NCBI GenBank assembly: GCA_964469935.1 | Contig: CAYXZQ010000005.1 | Location: 1 to 57,670, forward strand | Origin: CAYXZQ01 sp964469935 | GTDB lineage: Archaea; Nanobdellota; Nanobdellia; Woesearchaeales; DSVV01 | Reading direction: 5' to 3' | DNA length: 57,670 nucleotides | The notes under the pieces: generated by a model | Seen by the model: only the letters and a program-made list of their open reading frames with translations | What the model was told of the DNA's origin: nothing | Databases searched by the model: none | Shown here: positions 38,677-46,519 of the stretch, piece after piece | Numbering within the stretch: position 1 is the stretch's first letter | How the letters are laid out: every line of letters begins with the position of its first letter | Program-made: the position numbers and the translations under genes

Positions 38677-39106
38677 TGCGGCATCCCGGCCGGATGATGG
38701 GAATCTGCATCATCCCTACTATATATAATATTATAGTATTATGGTACATAGTATATGGCAGGCAAATCTCGGCAGTGCACTCTTTCTGCACAAACTATAT
38801 ATATCAGGAAAGCAATTAAAGCCCTGTTTTTAAATAAAGAGGCCCTGAAACTTTGTACTTATCCGCAAGTAACAAATGACCAGGGCGGTTGAATTTGGAG
38901 GATAGAAGGCCTGTAACCAAAACACGGCGAAAAAGTGAGACATTTTTGTTCGAAAACTTTATAAAGAAGGTTTTTCATTATCCCGAGCGTAGCGATAACC
39001 ACATACAGTAAACTTTATATAGGACGAAAAAGTCCCCGGGAAGAACCCTGAAAAGGGTGATTCCAAAATTTAAGGTGGCCTAAAAACCAGACACGGAGGT
39101 GTTAAT
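38677..39106 (+). promoter_or_regulatory. Long S-layer upstream region with several TATA boxes and a structured leader
   Basis: No gene is evident. TATA-like boxes occur near 38720, 38805, 38825 and 38957 (ACTTTATAAAG), and the closest, CTTTATATA at 39013-39021, would start RNA near 39040-39043. A longer leader from an upstream box would include the hairpins GGAC/GTCC (39022-39035) and ACCCT-GAAA-AGGGT (39045-39058, GNRA tetraloop). A GGAGGTG site ends 5 bases before the ATG. Multiple promoters fit a very highly expressed gene. Confidence 0.6.
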
Positions 39107-41605
39107 ATGAAGGTGAAGAAGGCAATAAAGCGAATTGCTGCCATCGGAATAGGAGCGTTCATGATGGGCGCGACAGTGATGGGAGCAATGGCCGTAGACC
39201 TTAGCAACTACCCCAATATGTTCATCAAGAACGGGCAGTTCGATGGACTGATAGTAGTGGGCAAGAATGCTAACTCGATCGATTCGATCGGGGCAATCAA
39301 CGTTGCTTTGGGGCTGCAGAAGGCTGCAGTGACAAAGACGACTGTCTGCGGAACACCGACAAGCTCGACCACAGCGGTCAGCGAAGGTGTGAAGATTGAC
39401 AAGAGTAACACGCATATGAGCTATGGCGAAAGCATAGCTGGCGTGCAGGACACCCTGGATTCCGGCGACCTGCCGAACATCCTTGCTGACGACACATACA
39501 GCGAGTCAGAGGGAGACAATAAGAACACTGAGGATTACACACAGGTTCTTAACTTTGTTGACGGCACAGGCCAGATGAAGTATGTCCAGGATGACAACGG
39601 CGCAGAGGATGCAGGAAGCTATCTCTATTTCAGCGACAAGCAGCCTGCTTACTCGTATGTGCTCGAGTTCGACACACCTGTTGAGTATGCTACGACTTCT
39701 GCTGACATCGCAGCTGATTTCGAGAGTTCGACATTCCAGATGCAGGGCCAGGAGTACACGATAACCGATGCTCACCAAACGAGCGGTGTCCTCGATAAGC
39801 TGACCCTCATGGCTGGCGAGTCAGTCATGTGGCTTACCCAGGGGCAGTCTGTGACAAAGAGCATCAACGGCGTGGACCACACGATCACCATGGTCGATGT
39901 CAATGACGGAGGGACCAAGTGCGGTTTCGACGTAGACGGCTCGACTATCTGGATCGATGTTGACGACACCCAGACCGTGAGCGGCGTGACCCTCGGAGTG
40001 ACAGACGCAACTGCTGTGCACACCGAGAACTACGACGCAGACGTCTGTAAGGTCTTCATCGGCGCTGACGAGCTTGTCCTCGAGGACGGGCAGAAGGTCC
40101 AGAAAGGCGGAGTCGACATAGACGGTTCAATGGTCTCTCTTTCCTCTGACAGTAGCCAAGTTACTACAGCAGGCGAGTGGACCGGTCTGAACATCTCATG
40201 GACACCGGACGACGACACGTATCTTGCAGCTGGCGATGAGCTTGTCGACCCTGTATTCGGGAACTTCAAGTTCGTTTTCGGCGGAATCTCAAAGACGACT
40301 GAGAACATCGAGATGACAGCAAGCTCCTCTGACGGGCAGCTGACATTCGTGAACACAGACGGCAAGGATGTGACCATACCGTATGTCCTGGATGAGTCAG
40401 TAGCATCTCCGACAGACGTGGTCTTCGGTGACAACTACGACTCCAAGCTGTTGTACTACGCTGACGGATCCAACGGTCACAATACATGTGACGGCAACGG
40501 AGATGTCAAGGACTGCCAGAACTCGGAATGGCTTGTTGTTGAGAACAAGGAAGCACATGTCCTGAAGATCAACAACATAGACACGTCGAACCAGCAGATC
40601 GATTTCGAGGACATTACCTACGACACCCTGGACAAGGACAACGACTACACGAATGGCGTAGCGACAAACGTATATGTCTCAGGCGTAGGGACCCTCTCAG
40701 TTACTGTCGACGATTCTGGAGCAACCCAGACCGTGACAATAAGTGAGGCCAGCCTTGGCGACCCGGAAACGATCGAGTCAGACTATGGCGCAACGTTGAC
40801 TCAGTTTGAGAACGTCGGTGGCATGATCCAGCTTGCCTGGAAAGAGAACACCGACTCGTCGATGTCAAACAACAACGTGACGACGATCAACACGACCATC
40901 TTCTACGACAGCGGCACGGACGAGACCCTGAAGATTGCGAACCCGCATTTTGATTCAATCAGCGGTTCTGATCTTTTCGGCGGAGTTGGCGGTTTCGACC
41001 TCTCTGACACCGACAACGACAACAAGAGATGGGCAACCACGTACGGCACGATAGTCGAGTACGACAAGGAGAACAAGGATGACCTGACAATCGTCCACCC
41101 GGACGACTGGGTCAGCGGTGATGTCTACATTGCACCGACATCCGCAGCTCTATCCACAGTAGAGGGCAGCGGTGAAGGTTGCACGACAAGCGAGAAAATC
41201 AACCCGATACCGTCCACAGTGAACAAGTTTGATACAGAGGTATTGTCCACGTATCAGACGACGAATGTCATCAGTGTAGGCGGTCCGTGTGCTAACTCGC
41301 TTTCAGCAGCACTGCTCGGTAATCCGGAAGTGTGCTACCAGGGCTTCGAGGAAGGCAAAGCTCTCATACAGCTTTTCCAGAACGGGAACAATGTAGCACT
41401 TGTCGTAGCAGGCGGTACAGGACAGGACACGAAGCTTGCATCAGAGATCCTGCAGAACTATGAGAACTATGCTCTGTCAGGCATGGAGATGGAAGCAACC
41501 ACAGTCAGTGAGAGTGCCCTGAAAGTCACGCCTGTGACAGCAACGACCACAACGACGACCACAACGACGACCACAACGACGACGAACACATCGGACATGG
41601 AATAG
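39107..41605 (+). CDS. S-layer protein
   Basis: The 832-residue secreted protein has a signal peptide (MKVKKAIKRIAAIGIGAFMM through GAMA) and the archaeal S-layer N-domain (NMFIKNGQFDGLIVVGKNAN, SIGAINVALGLQ). A long acidic, Asp/Thr-rich middle fits calcium-dependent lattice assembly. The S-layer C-domain includes NVISVGGPCANSLSAALLG and NVALVVAGGTGQDTKLASE. It ends in a run of ~14 Thr and TNTSDME with no membrane anchor or PGF-type signal. The Thr tail is a likely O-glycosylation site. The nearby sugar-nucleotide genes could support its glycosylation. Confidence 0.93.
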   Translation: MKVKKAIKRIAAIGIGAFMMGATVMGAMAVDLSNYPNMFIKNGQFDGLIVVGKNANSIDSIGAINVALGLQKAAVTKTTVCGTPTSSTTAVSEGVKIDKSNTHMSYGESIAGVQDTLDSGDLPNILADDTYSESEGDNKNTEDYTQVLNFVDGTGQMKYVQDDNGAEDAGSYLYFSDKQPAYSYVLEFDTPVEYATTSADIAADFESSTFQMQGQEYTITDAHQTSGVLDKLTLMAGESVMWLTQGQSVTKSINGVDHTITMVDVNDGGTKCGFDVDGSTIWIDVDDTQTVSGVTLGVTDATAVHTENYDADVCKVFIGADELVLEDGQKVQKGGVDIDGSMVSLSSDSSQVTTAGEWTGLNISWTPDDDTYLAAGDELVDPVFGNFKFVFGGISKTTENIEMTASSSDGQLTFVNTDGKDVTIPYVLDESVASPTDVVFGDNYDSKLLYYADGSNGHNTCDGNGDVKDCQNSEWLVVENKEAHVLKINNIDTSNQQIDFEDITYDTLDKDNDYTNGVATNVYVSGVGTLSVTVDDSGATQTVTISEASLGDPETIESDYGATLTQFENVGGMIQLAWKENTDSSMSNNNVTTINTTIFYDSGTDETLKIANPHFDSISGSDLFGGVGGFDLSDTDNDNKRWATTYGTIVEYDKENKDDLTIVHPDDWVSGDVYIAPTSAALSTVEGSGEGCTTSEKINPIPSTVNKFDTEVLSTYQTTNVISVGGPCANSLSAALLGNPEVCYQGFEEGKALIQLFQNGNNVALVVAGGTGQDTKLASEILQNYENYALSGMEMEATTVSESALKVTPVTATTTTTTTTTTTTTTNTSDME
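41541..41586 (+). repeat. Short tandem repeat encoding the poly-Thr tail
   Basis: A 12-base unit (ACAACGACGACC) repeats about three and a half times within the S-layer gene's end, so Thr number can change by slippage in steps of four codons. Confidence 0.7.
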
Positions 41606-41632
41606 ATTTTTCCATTTTTTTTTTAATTTTTA
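41606..41632 (+). terminator. T-rich terminator of the S-layer gene
   Basis: Runs of 5, 10 and 5 T follow the stop within 27 bases, the usual archaeal intrinsic termination signal. Confidence 0.65.
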
Positions 41633-42828
41633 TATATCCCAGAAATGATATTGTGCTTTGTTCTCGTGATTGAAACTTTGACTCTGCCTGAGCTCTTCCT
41701 GCAGCCTGAGACCTGGATGGTCCTGCCTCTTGCAGATGCGAGCATCTCTCCCCTGTGTCTTCCCGGGCAGACAATCTCAGCTGGTACGGTCTCGCCTTTC
41801 CTGAAGGGGTTTGCGAGGGGCTTTGCAGCAGAGACGCCCAGGTCCCCTGCCCTGACCCTGAGCTTCATCCCGGTCTTTTGCTCCCATTCCTCCAGCTTTT
41901 CGTAGAAATCGTCCATCCCCATGGGCTTTACAGGCTTTCTGCCATGCTTGTAGACAAGGTAATTCTGTATGAAGACCTTTATGTCCTTTGCCTTGAAATG
42001 CCTGATAATGCGCTCAATCTCACTGTCATTTTCGCCCGGCAGGTAGACAGGGGCTATCTGTACGTCGAGCCTCTCTTTTGCATAGGATATCATGTCAAGG
42101 ACATGGGAGACATCGTAGGGGCAGCCTGCAATCCTTTCTGCAAGCTCCTTGTCCATGGAATTCAGGGACACTATCAGTAGGGAGAGCCCTGCATCCCTTA
42201 GGTCATCGATGAGGGCTCTTGTGAGCATCGTGCCGTTGGTGTTGACTGATATCTTCGCCACAGATGGGATGGCTGAAATGTCCCTGATCAGAGGCGCAAG
42301 CGGCCTGTAGAGCAGGGGCTCCCCATAGGGGTTGATATAGACCTCGACGCTTTCGCATTGCTTCTCCCCGAGCAGCCTTTGGAGCTCCTGGACCAGATAA
42401 TCCTTTTCAACGTAATAGTCTATAAGGCTCCTGCTTCCCCTGCCCTCGTCGATGGAGCAGTAGACACACCCGAGGTTGCATCCTGTCGCAGGCCGGAGCT
42501 CGACTATTGTCGTGTTCCTGTCGATTATCCCGAAATATTTCGACCCAATCAGGGGGATGGAAGAATCACGGTGGACATACACTGTCCTTTTGCCTGTCAT
42601 GATGCTCCTGAGCCTCAAAAAACCCCTGTTCATGAGCAGATTCACCTTGTTTTGTGCCTTTTTGTCCGCAAGGCCGGCAAAGACAAGGGCTCCTTCCTTT
42701 ACCTCGAATTCACCTATGTCCTGGAGCTCTTGGTTCTCCAGGTCGAAAAAGTACATGCCCTGGAACACTGCCCTGACACTGCCTTTGCCCTTCCTGAATA
42801 CAAGCTCATCGAACCTTATCTCAGCCAT
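41623..42828 (-). CDS. Radical SAM protein with C-terminal TRAM-like end
   Basis: The 401-residue protein has an N-terminal beta part (FDELVFRKGKGSVRAVFQGM), then the radical SAM cluster TGCNLGCVYCSIDEG (CxxxCxxC) with the GEP-type NPYGEPLLYRPL and ISVNTNGTMLTRALIDDL. The last ~60 residues (ETVPAEIVCPGRHRGEMLAS; GRTIQVSGCRKSSGRVKVSI) resemble a TRAM/OB RNA-binding fold, so an RNA substrate is possible. The start at 42828 follows a TATA box by ~28 nt; the longer frame overlaps the promoter and the divergent gene. Exact reaction is unknown. Confidence 0.8.
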   Translation of the reverse strand: MAEIRFDELVFRKGKGSVRAVFQGMYFFDLENQELQDIGEFEVKEGALVFAGLADKKAQNKVNLLMNRGFLRLRSIMTGKRTVYVHRDSSIPLIGSKYFGIIDRNTTIVELRPATGCNLGCVYCSIDEGRGSRSLIDYYVEKDYLVQELQRLLGEKQCESVEVYINPYGEPLLYRPLAPLIRDISAIPSVAKISVNTNGTMLTRALIDDLRDAGLSLLIVSLNSMDKELAERIAGCPYDVSHVLDMISYAKERLDVQIAPVYLPGENDSEIERIIRHFKAKDIKVFIQNYLVYKHGRKPVKPMGMDDFYEKLEEWEQKTGMKLRVRAGDLGVSAAKPLANPFRKGETVPAEIVCPGRHRGEMLASARGRTIQVSGCRKSSGRVKVSITRTKHNIISGIYKN

Positions 42829-42852
42829 TTCAGTCCAGGGAATCCCGGGCTC

Positions 42853-42873
42853 GTATATAAAAATATTTATATT
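42853..42873. promoter_or_regulatory. Divergent promoter, radical SAM / GINS
   Basis: Overlapping boxes TTTTTATATAC (minus, ~29 nt from 42828) and ATATTTATATT (plus, ~28 nt from 42896) lie within 21 bp, so both genes would be leaderless and their promoters compete. Confidence 0.55.
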
Positions 42874-42895
42874 CCCGGAAAAACCCCTATTTCCG

Positions 42896-43573
42896 ATGGC
42901 AGAAAAAGCAAAGGAAAACGAGATAAACATCACCTACGAGACCCTTTACGAGCTACTTAGGAGGGAGAAGAACCGCGAGGAGCTCCAGGAGTTCAGCCAG
43001 GATTTCTTCAGGGACCTCGTGAGCTATATCGAGTCGAAGGAAGAGATAATCAAATCAGGCGAAGGCTCGGACATGCTTTCCGCTTCTCAGCAGCAGAAGA
43101 ACAAAATCCAGCTGGAGAACATAAGGAAGATCCTCAAGGAGCTCTACGAGAAGAGGGAGAGAAAGATAATAAACATGGCCCTGACAAAGTCCCGGACAGG
43201 CTCAGACATAATAGACATGAGCAGGCTCCTCGGCGAGGAGAAGATGCTCTACGACGAGCTCAAAGGCCTTCTTGACAGGTTCAGGTCAGGGATACTGGCA
43301 AACATCGTCAGAGGGAAGCTGCCGAAGGTCGATGCCGTGCAGGAATTCGCAGCCAAAGGGAAGGAGGATGCTGCAAAACCAGCTGAAAAAAAGCCTGAAG
43401 AGGCCAAAAAGTCCACTGCGCTGATACGTTTCCTTCAGCCGGTGCCCAAGTTCCTGGGCAAGGAGCTCGAGACCTACGGGCCCTTCGACAAGGACGAGAT
43501 CGCCACGCTTCCGTCTGAGATCGCCAGTGTCCTCATAACCAAGCAGAGGGCTGAGGAGATAGAGCAGGAATGA
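42896..43573 (+). CDS. GINS complex subunit, Gins51/Gins15 type
   Basis: The 225-residue replication protein has the helical A domain (NITYETLYELLRREKNREEL; FFRDLVSYIESKEE; ENIRKILKELYEKRERKI; EKMLYDELKGLLDRFRSGIL). A Lys/Ala/Glu linker follows, then the C-terminal B domain (VPKFLGKELETYGPFDKDEI; LPSEIASVLITKQRAEEIE). That A-B order is the Sld5/Psf1-like archaeal subunit, which joins MCM and GAN/Cdc45 in the replicative helicase. The ATG at 42896 is set by the TATA box; a longer open frame runs back through the antisense radical SAM gene and is not coding. Confidence 0.85.
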   Translation: MAEKAKENEINITYETLYELLRREKNREELQEFSQDFFRDLVSYIESKEEIIKSGEGSDMLSASQQQKNKIQLENIRKILKELYEKRERKIINMALTKSRTGSDIIDMSRLLGEEKMLYDELKGLLDRFRSGILANIVRGKLPKVDAVQEFAAKGKEDAAKPAEKKPEEAKKSTALIRFLQPVPKFLGKELETYGPFDKDEIATLPSEIASVLITKQRAEEIEQE

Positions 43574-43636
43574 GGCGATAGGCACATGTATCAGGCCTCT
43601 TTTTTGTTGGGATCCTGTCTGTCCTGAGAGAGAAAC

Positions 43637-43647
43637 TTTTATAAATA
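43637..43647 (+). promoter_or_regulatory. TATA box of eL42
   Basis: CTTTTATAAATAA is centred ~28 nt before ATG 43671 and implies a leaderless mRNA. Confidence 0.55.
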
Positions 43648-43670
43648 ACCTCCTTTTCTAGCGCCCCAGG

Positions 43671-43982
43671 ATGAAAGTACCGAAGACAGTCAAGAGGCAC
43701 TGCCCCTACTGCAGGAAGCACACTGAGCACAAGGTCACCCAGGCGAAGAAGAAGACCCCGGGCTCTGCCCACCCGCTGAGCATGGGCTCGCAGAAGAGGA
43801 GGGGTTTTCACAAGGGCAAGGGAAACCTAGGGACAAGGGGAAGCAAGCCCGCGCTCTCGAAGTTCAAGATGACAGGGGCCAAGCAGTCAAAGAAGACCGA
43901 TTTCCGCTATGAGTGCGCAGCCTGCAAGAAGCAGCACACCCAGGCCTACGGCATCAGGGCCAAGAAAGTCGAGTTCAAGTGA
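43671..43982 (+). CDS. rpl44e: Ribosomal protein eL42 (L44e)
   Basis: The 103-residue large-subunit protein has the zinc-binding pairs HCPYCRKHTEH and YECAACKKQHTQ, and the basic centre KRRGFHKGKGNLGTRGSKPA. Length and motifs are complete for archaeal L44e, which sits near the E site. In most euryarchaea eS27 follows it in an operon. Here a convergent CBS-domain gene follows, so the pair is broken. Confidence 0.95.
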   Translation: MKVPKTVKRHCPYCRKHTEHKVTQAKKKTPGSAHPLSMGSQKRRGFHKGKGNLGTRGSKPALSKFKMTGAKQSKKTDFRYECAACKKQHTQAYGIRAKKVEFK

Positions 43983-44009
43983 GCCCTAAAGCATGCTCTT
44001 TCTAAGAAG

Positions 44010-44438
44010 TCATTTCCCGCTCAGTTCTATTATCTCACGCGCGTCATAGAGCTTGTTGAACTGGGCCATTATCTTGACTATGTCCGTCGTCGTGACAATG
44101 CCTTTTAGCTTGCCGTGCTCGACAACCGGGACCTTCTTTATGTTGTGCCTCACCATGGTGCTGCTGACGTCCTTGATGTCCATGTTGACTTCGACTGTCA
44201 CCATGTTCATGCTCATAATCTCCTCTATTCTTGTCTCGTCAGGGTTCCTCCTGATGGCAAGGACCTTCCTGACAAGGTCCCTCTCGGTGACTATCCCTAT
44301 CGGCTCCTGGTTCTCCTCGACGATGAGGCAGCCGATATTGTGCTTTCGCATGAGGCCCGCCGCCTCGACTGCAGGGCTCTGCCTGGTGACAGTAATGACG
44401 TTCTTGTTCATCCACTGCTCGACCTTGAAGACCTGCAT
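44010..44438 (-). CDS. Tandem CBS-domain protein
   Basis: The 142-residue protein is two CBS motifs: WMNKNVITVTRQSPAVEAAG through QEPIGIVTERDLVRKV, and IMSMNMVTVEVNMDIKDVSS through GKLKGIVTTTDIVKIM. Such pairs bind adenine nucleotides (AMP, ATP or SAM) and usually act as sensors. A GGGGAGAAC site precedes ATG 44438; the upstream in-frame ATG at 44462 lacks one. No partner enzyme is fused or obviously linked. Confidence 0.9.
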   Translation of the reverse strand: MQVFKVEQWMNKNVITVTRQSPAVEAAGLMRKHNIGCLIVEENQEPIGIVTERDLVRKVLAIRRNPDETRIEEIMSMNMVTVEVNMDIKDVSSTMVRHNIKKVPVVEHGKLKGIVTTTDIVKIMAQFNKLYDAREIIELSGK

Positions 44439-44591
44439 GTTCTCCCCTTTTTTGACGGGCAATATCCTGTGTTGGCCCGGGACATCTTGCAGCAGCCTGT
44501 TATAAATAATTTGCGGTTTTCACTCCACGCCCTATCAGCCTATTCAAGAAAAACAGTAAACTTTAAATCTGAGAGAAGAATCACGCTTTTT

Positions 44592-44777
44592 ATGGCGCTC
44601 AAGGAATGCGAGTTTTGCAACAACAAGGTCCCGCCGGGCGGGCAGTGCAACAAGTGCGGGTTCATAGACGGCCTGCACAGGCAGCCGACCGACGACGAGT
44701 TCAGGGCTGCAAGGAAGATAAACGAGCAGAACAGGTACAAGCAGTTCGAGAACCTGGACATGCTTCTCCTGGATTAG
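44592..44777 (+). CDS. Small zinc-ribbon protein, 61 aa
   Basis: The product starts MALKECEFCNNKVPPGGQCN and has two CxxC pairs (CEFC, CNKC) 10 residues apart, a compact zinc ribbon, then a charged helical tail (DDEFRAARKINEQNRYKQFE). It is not eS27, whose spacing and tail differ. A CTTTAAATC box lies ~28 nt upstream, giving a leaderless mRNA. Function is unknown; a nucleic-acid or ribosome contact is a guess. Confidence 0.65.
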   Translation: MALKECEFCNNKVPPGGQCNKCGFIDGLHRQPTDDEFRAARKINEQNRYKQFENLDMLLLD

Positions 44778-44825
44778 CTGATTCTGGATGTTTAAGAAAG
44801 CAGATGAACAATGCAGCAGTATTGG

Positions 44826-45335
44826 TCAGAGCACCCAAAGCGCCGGTTTTACAAGCCACGAAGGGGCTTTTTGAGCCAGGGAGAAGAACAGGCCGTTAGG
44901 ATAGGCAATGATGTTGCCGTTCTTGAACCACTTATATAGGGTTCCCGTGTCAGTCGTCCTGATGTACAGTTCAGGGTTTGCGACATTCTTGTCATTGAAG
45001 ATTATCACCCTGTCATAGTCGCCCTTTATCCCCTTGAGGTCACCCTTCATGTACATTGGCCCGTAGCCTGCCAGGATCTCAGGGCCGATTGTCTGGTTGT
45101 TGTCGAATCCCCTGACCATGGTGCCGTTCTGGGCTTCTAGATAGAGGATGTGCTCGCTCTTTGTCGCGTTCTTGATGCTGCCTATGTCCTGGAAGATGAC
45201 CAGTCCGAGTATTGCGCTCAGGACGAGGATTATGAGGACGCCTGTTATCGCCACCTTGACGATGCTCTTGATTATCTTGAAGAGGACGGCAAGGGCTATG
45301 ATGAGAAGGATGATGAATATCAGCGAATCGAACAT
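44826..45335 (-). CDS. Membrane protein with extracytoplasmic domain, 169 aa
   Basis: From MFDSLIFIILLIIALAVLFK there are two close hydrophobic helices (LIFIILLIIALAVLFKII; ITGVLIILVLSAILGLVIF), then a ~120-residue soluble domain with sequons (NATK, NGTM, NQTI). A longer start at GTG 45356 falls inside the TTTTTATATG box, so ATG 45335 about 25 nt after that box is preferred. The end has a weakly hydrophobic stretch (LVKPALWVL). No family is recognised. Confidence 0.65.
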   Translation of the reverse strand: MFDSLIFIILLIIALAVLFKIIKSIVKVAITGVLIILVLSAILGLVIFQDIGSIKNATKSEHILYLEAQNGTMVRGFDNNQTIGPEILAGYGPMYMKGDLKGIKGDYDRVIIFNDKNVANPELYIRTTDTGTLYKWFKNGNIIAYPNGLFFSLAQKAPSWLVKPALWVL

Positions 45336-45400
45336 GCTTTGCTGCAAGGCATCCACATATAAAAAACTTTTTATTTAGGTTGTATTTTTCGTGGGAGCAT

Positions 45401-45493
45401 ACGGCAGTGGTCCAACGGCTAAGACACGACCCTCCCAGGCAATATTTATTGCGGAGTGAGGTCGTTATCCGGGTTCGAATCCCGGCTGCCGTA
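45401..45493 (+). tRNA. tRNA-Gly (anticodon CCC) with 21-nt intron
   Basis: The acceptor ACGGCAG (45401-45407) pairs with CTGCCGT (45486-45492), discriminator A. The D stem is GTC/GAC. The anticodon stem CGACC (45427-45431) pairs with GGTCG (45460-45464), with loop CT-CCC-A then A. The T arm CCGGG-TTCGAAT-CCCGG is perfect. The A1-U72 pair is unusual for tRNA-Gly, so the identity rests on the anticodon. A box TTTTTATTTAGG lies ~28 nt upstream. Confidence 0.85.
45438..45458 (+). other. tRNA-Gly intron, position 37/38
   Basis: A textbook bulge-helix-bulge: exon CTCC (45432-45435) pairs with GGAG (45453-45456). Three-base bulges CA^G and TG^A contain the cuts. The intron closes with GCAAT-ATTT-ATTGC. 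Confidence 0.85.
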
Positions 45494-45735
45494 TATTTCT
45501 TCTCTTGGTATTTGATTCCTATCCGGGATTCGAACGTCTGCGGAAAACTGGCGTTTTCCTTGACCCCTCGCTCGTCCTGGGACGGGCTTCAGGGAATCCC
45601 GGCTGCCGTATATTTCTTCTCTTGGTATTTGATTCCTATCCGGGATTCGAACGTCTGCGGAAAACTGGCGTTTTCCTTGACCCCTCGCTCGTCCTGGGAC
45701 GGGCTTCAGGGAATCCCGGCTGCCGTATATTTCTT
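45478..45735 (+). repeat. 117-bp tandem repeats containing the tRNA-Gly 3' end
   Basis: Two full 117-bp units (45478-45594 and 45595-45711) and 24 bases of a third (45712-45735) follow each other without visible change. The first 16 bases of each unit are the tRNA's AATCCCGGCTGCCGTA. Each unit also has a near-copy of the T arm's first half (TATCCGGGATTCGAA) and a perfect hairpin GGAAAAC-TGGC-GTTTTCC. The period is 39 codons, so a fortuitous long reading frame crosses it. Confidence 0.85.
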
Positions 45736-45737
45736 TA

Positions 45738-45960
45738 GGATCTGATGATCCAAAGGATATCTGTATGAAAATCTATTAAATCTAATTGATTATAATAATA
45801 TATCTAAAAACATATAAACTATAACTAATATAAATATAATCTTATACTGAATTAGTATACTATTCCTGCTATTTTTCGAAAGGTTTATATACCAGTTGCA
45901 CCCATAAAAATATAAATTTGTATCTTATTGATTATAATAATATACAAAAAGGGATACTAG
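45738..45960 (+). promoter_or_regulatory. AT-rich upstream region of wHTH gene with 18-bp direct repeat
   Basis: The sequence ATTGATTATAATAATATA occurs exactly at 45785-45802 and 45927-45944, the second copy ending 16 bases before the regulator's ATG. A GGATC-TGAT-GATCC hairpin (45738-45751) opens the region. TATA-like TTTATATACC (~45882) and AAAATATAAAT (~45907) lie between. An autoregulatory operator is inferred. Confidence 0.45.
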
Positions 45961-46518
45961 ATGATTGAAAACAAGCTCGAGATGGACATCATCAGGCTGT
46001 ACGACAATAATCTTGTCAATCTTTTTTCCATAAACCAGATAGCCTCGATGCTCGGCAAGAAGTATCCCTATGTCAACAGGAAGGTCACCGAGATGCTCGA
46101 GGAGGGAATCCTGAACAAGACTGTCGTCGGCAAGTCATACCTGTGCTCCCTGAATTTCACAAATGAGAGGACAATAATAATGCTCTCCCTGATGGAAGCC
46201 TCGAAGAAGAAGCCTGCATCCTGGCAAAAGGCAGCAGCTTTCATCGAAAAGACCAGGCTTTCCATGACAACGCACTGCGTCGTATCCTACGGAGACAGGC
46301 TGCTCTTCGTCATAGAGGACCTCAGGGACCGAAGAAAGGTCGAGAGGGAAATCCCGGGCGCTGTGGTGGCTGACAAGGGAGAGTTTCTGGACATGCTGGG
46401 GGCAGAGAAGGAGCTCTTCATTGCCCACGCTGTACTGTACGGCAAGGAGAGGTTCTTCGAGCTCCTGACGCTTGAGCTGGACGAGCTCAAGAAGCGGCAC
46501 TCTCCCCTGAAATACTGA
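45961..46518 (+). CDS. Winged-helix transcription regulator
   Basis: The 185-residue protein has an N-terminal winged helix (FSINQIASMLGKKYPYVNRK then MLEEGILNKTVVGKSYLCSL). Its C-terminal ~100 residues form an alpha/beta domain (MTTHCVVSYGDRLLFVIEDL; FLDMLGAEKELFIAHAVLYG). It has no Cys cluster or known ligand motif. It lies one base before a large surface-protein gene, so it may control that operon. Two 18-bp direct repeats upstream are candidate binding sites. Confidence 0.8.
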   Translation: MIENKLEMDIIRLYDNNLVNLFSINQIASMLGKKYPYVNRKVTEMLEEGILNKTVVGKSYLCSLNFTNERTIIMLSLMEASKKKPASWQKAAAFIEKTRLSMTTHCVVSYGDRLLFVIEDLRDRRKVEREIPGAVVADKGEFLDMLGAEKELFIAHAVLYGKERFFELLTLELDELKKRHSPLKY

Positions 46519-46519
46519 G

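Noticed and set aside
38857..38900. Eight-codon ORF before a GGAGG-like sequence upstream of the S-layer gene
   Set aside because: Too short to support; no start codon follows the GGAGG, and several TATA boxes explain the region better.
42476..42895. Upstream extension of the GINS frame (365 codons in all)
   Set aside because: It runs antisense through the radical SAM gene and the promoter. TATA spacing and the family start both put the ATG at 42896.
44592..44777. Zinc-ribbon protein as ribosomal eS27
   Set aside because: It lies near eL42 as eS27 would, but Cys spacing and the C-terminal charged helix do not fit eS27.
45478..45735. CRISPR array
   Set aside because: Only two and a fraction 117-bp units, repeated end to end without variable spacers, and no cas genes.
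45380..45745. 121-codon frame with three repeats of a 39-residue peptide
   Set aside because: The frame crosses the tRNA-Gly gene and exists because the 117-bp repeat length is divisible by three; there is no ribosome site or plausible protein composition.
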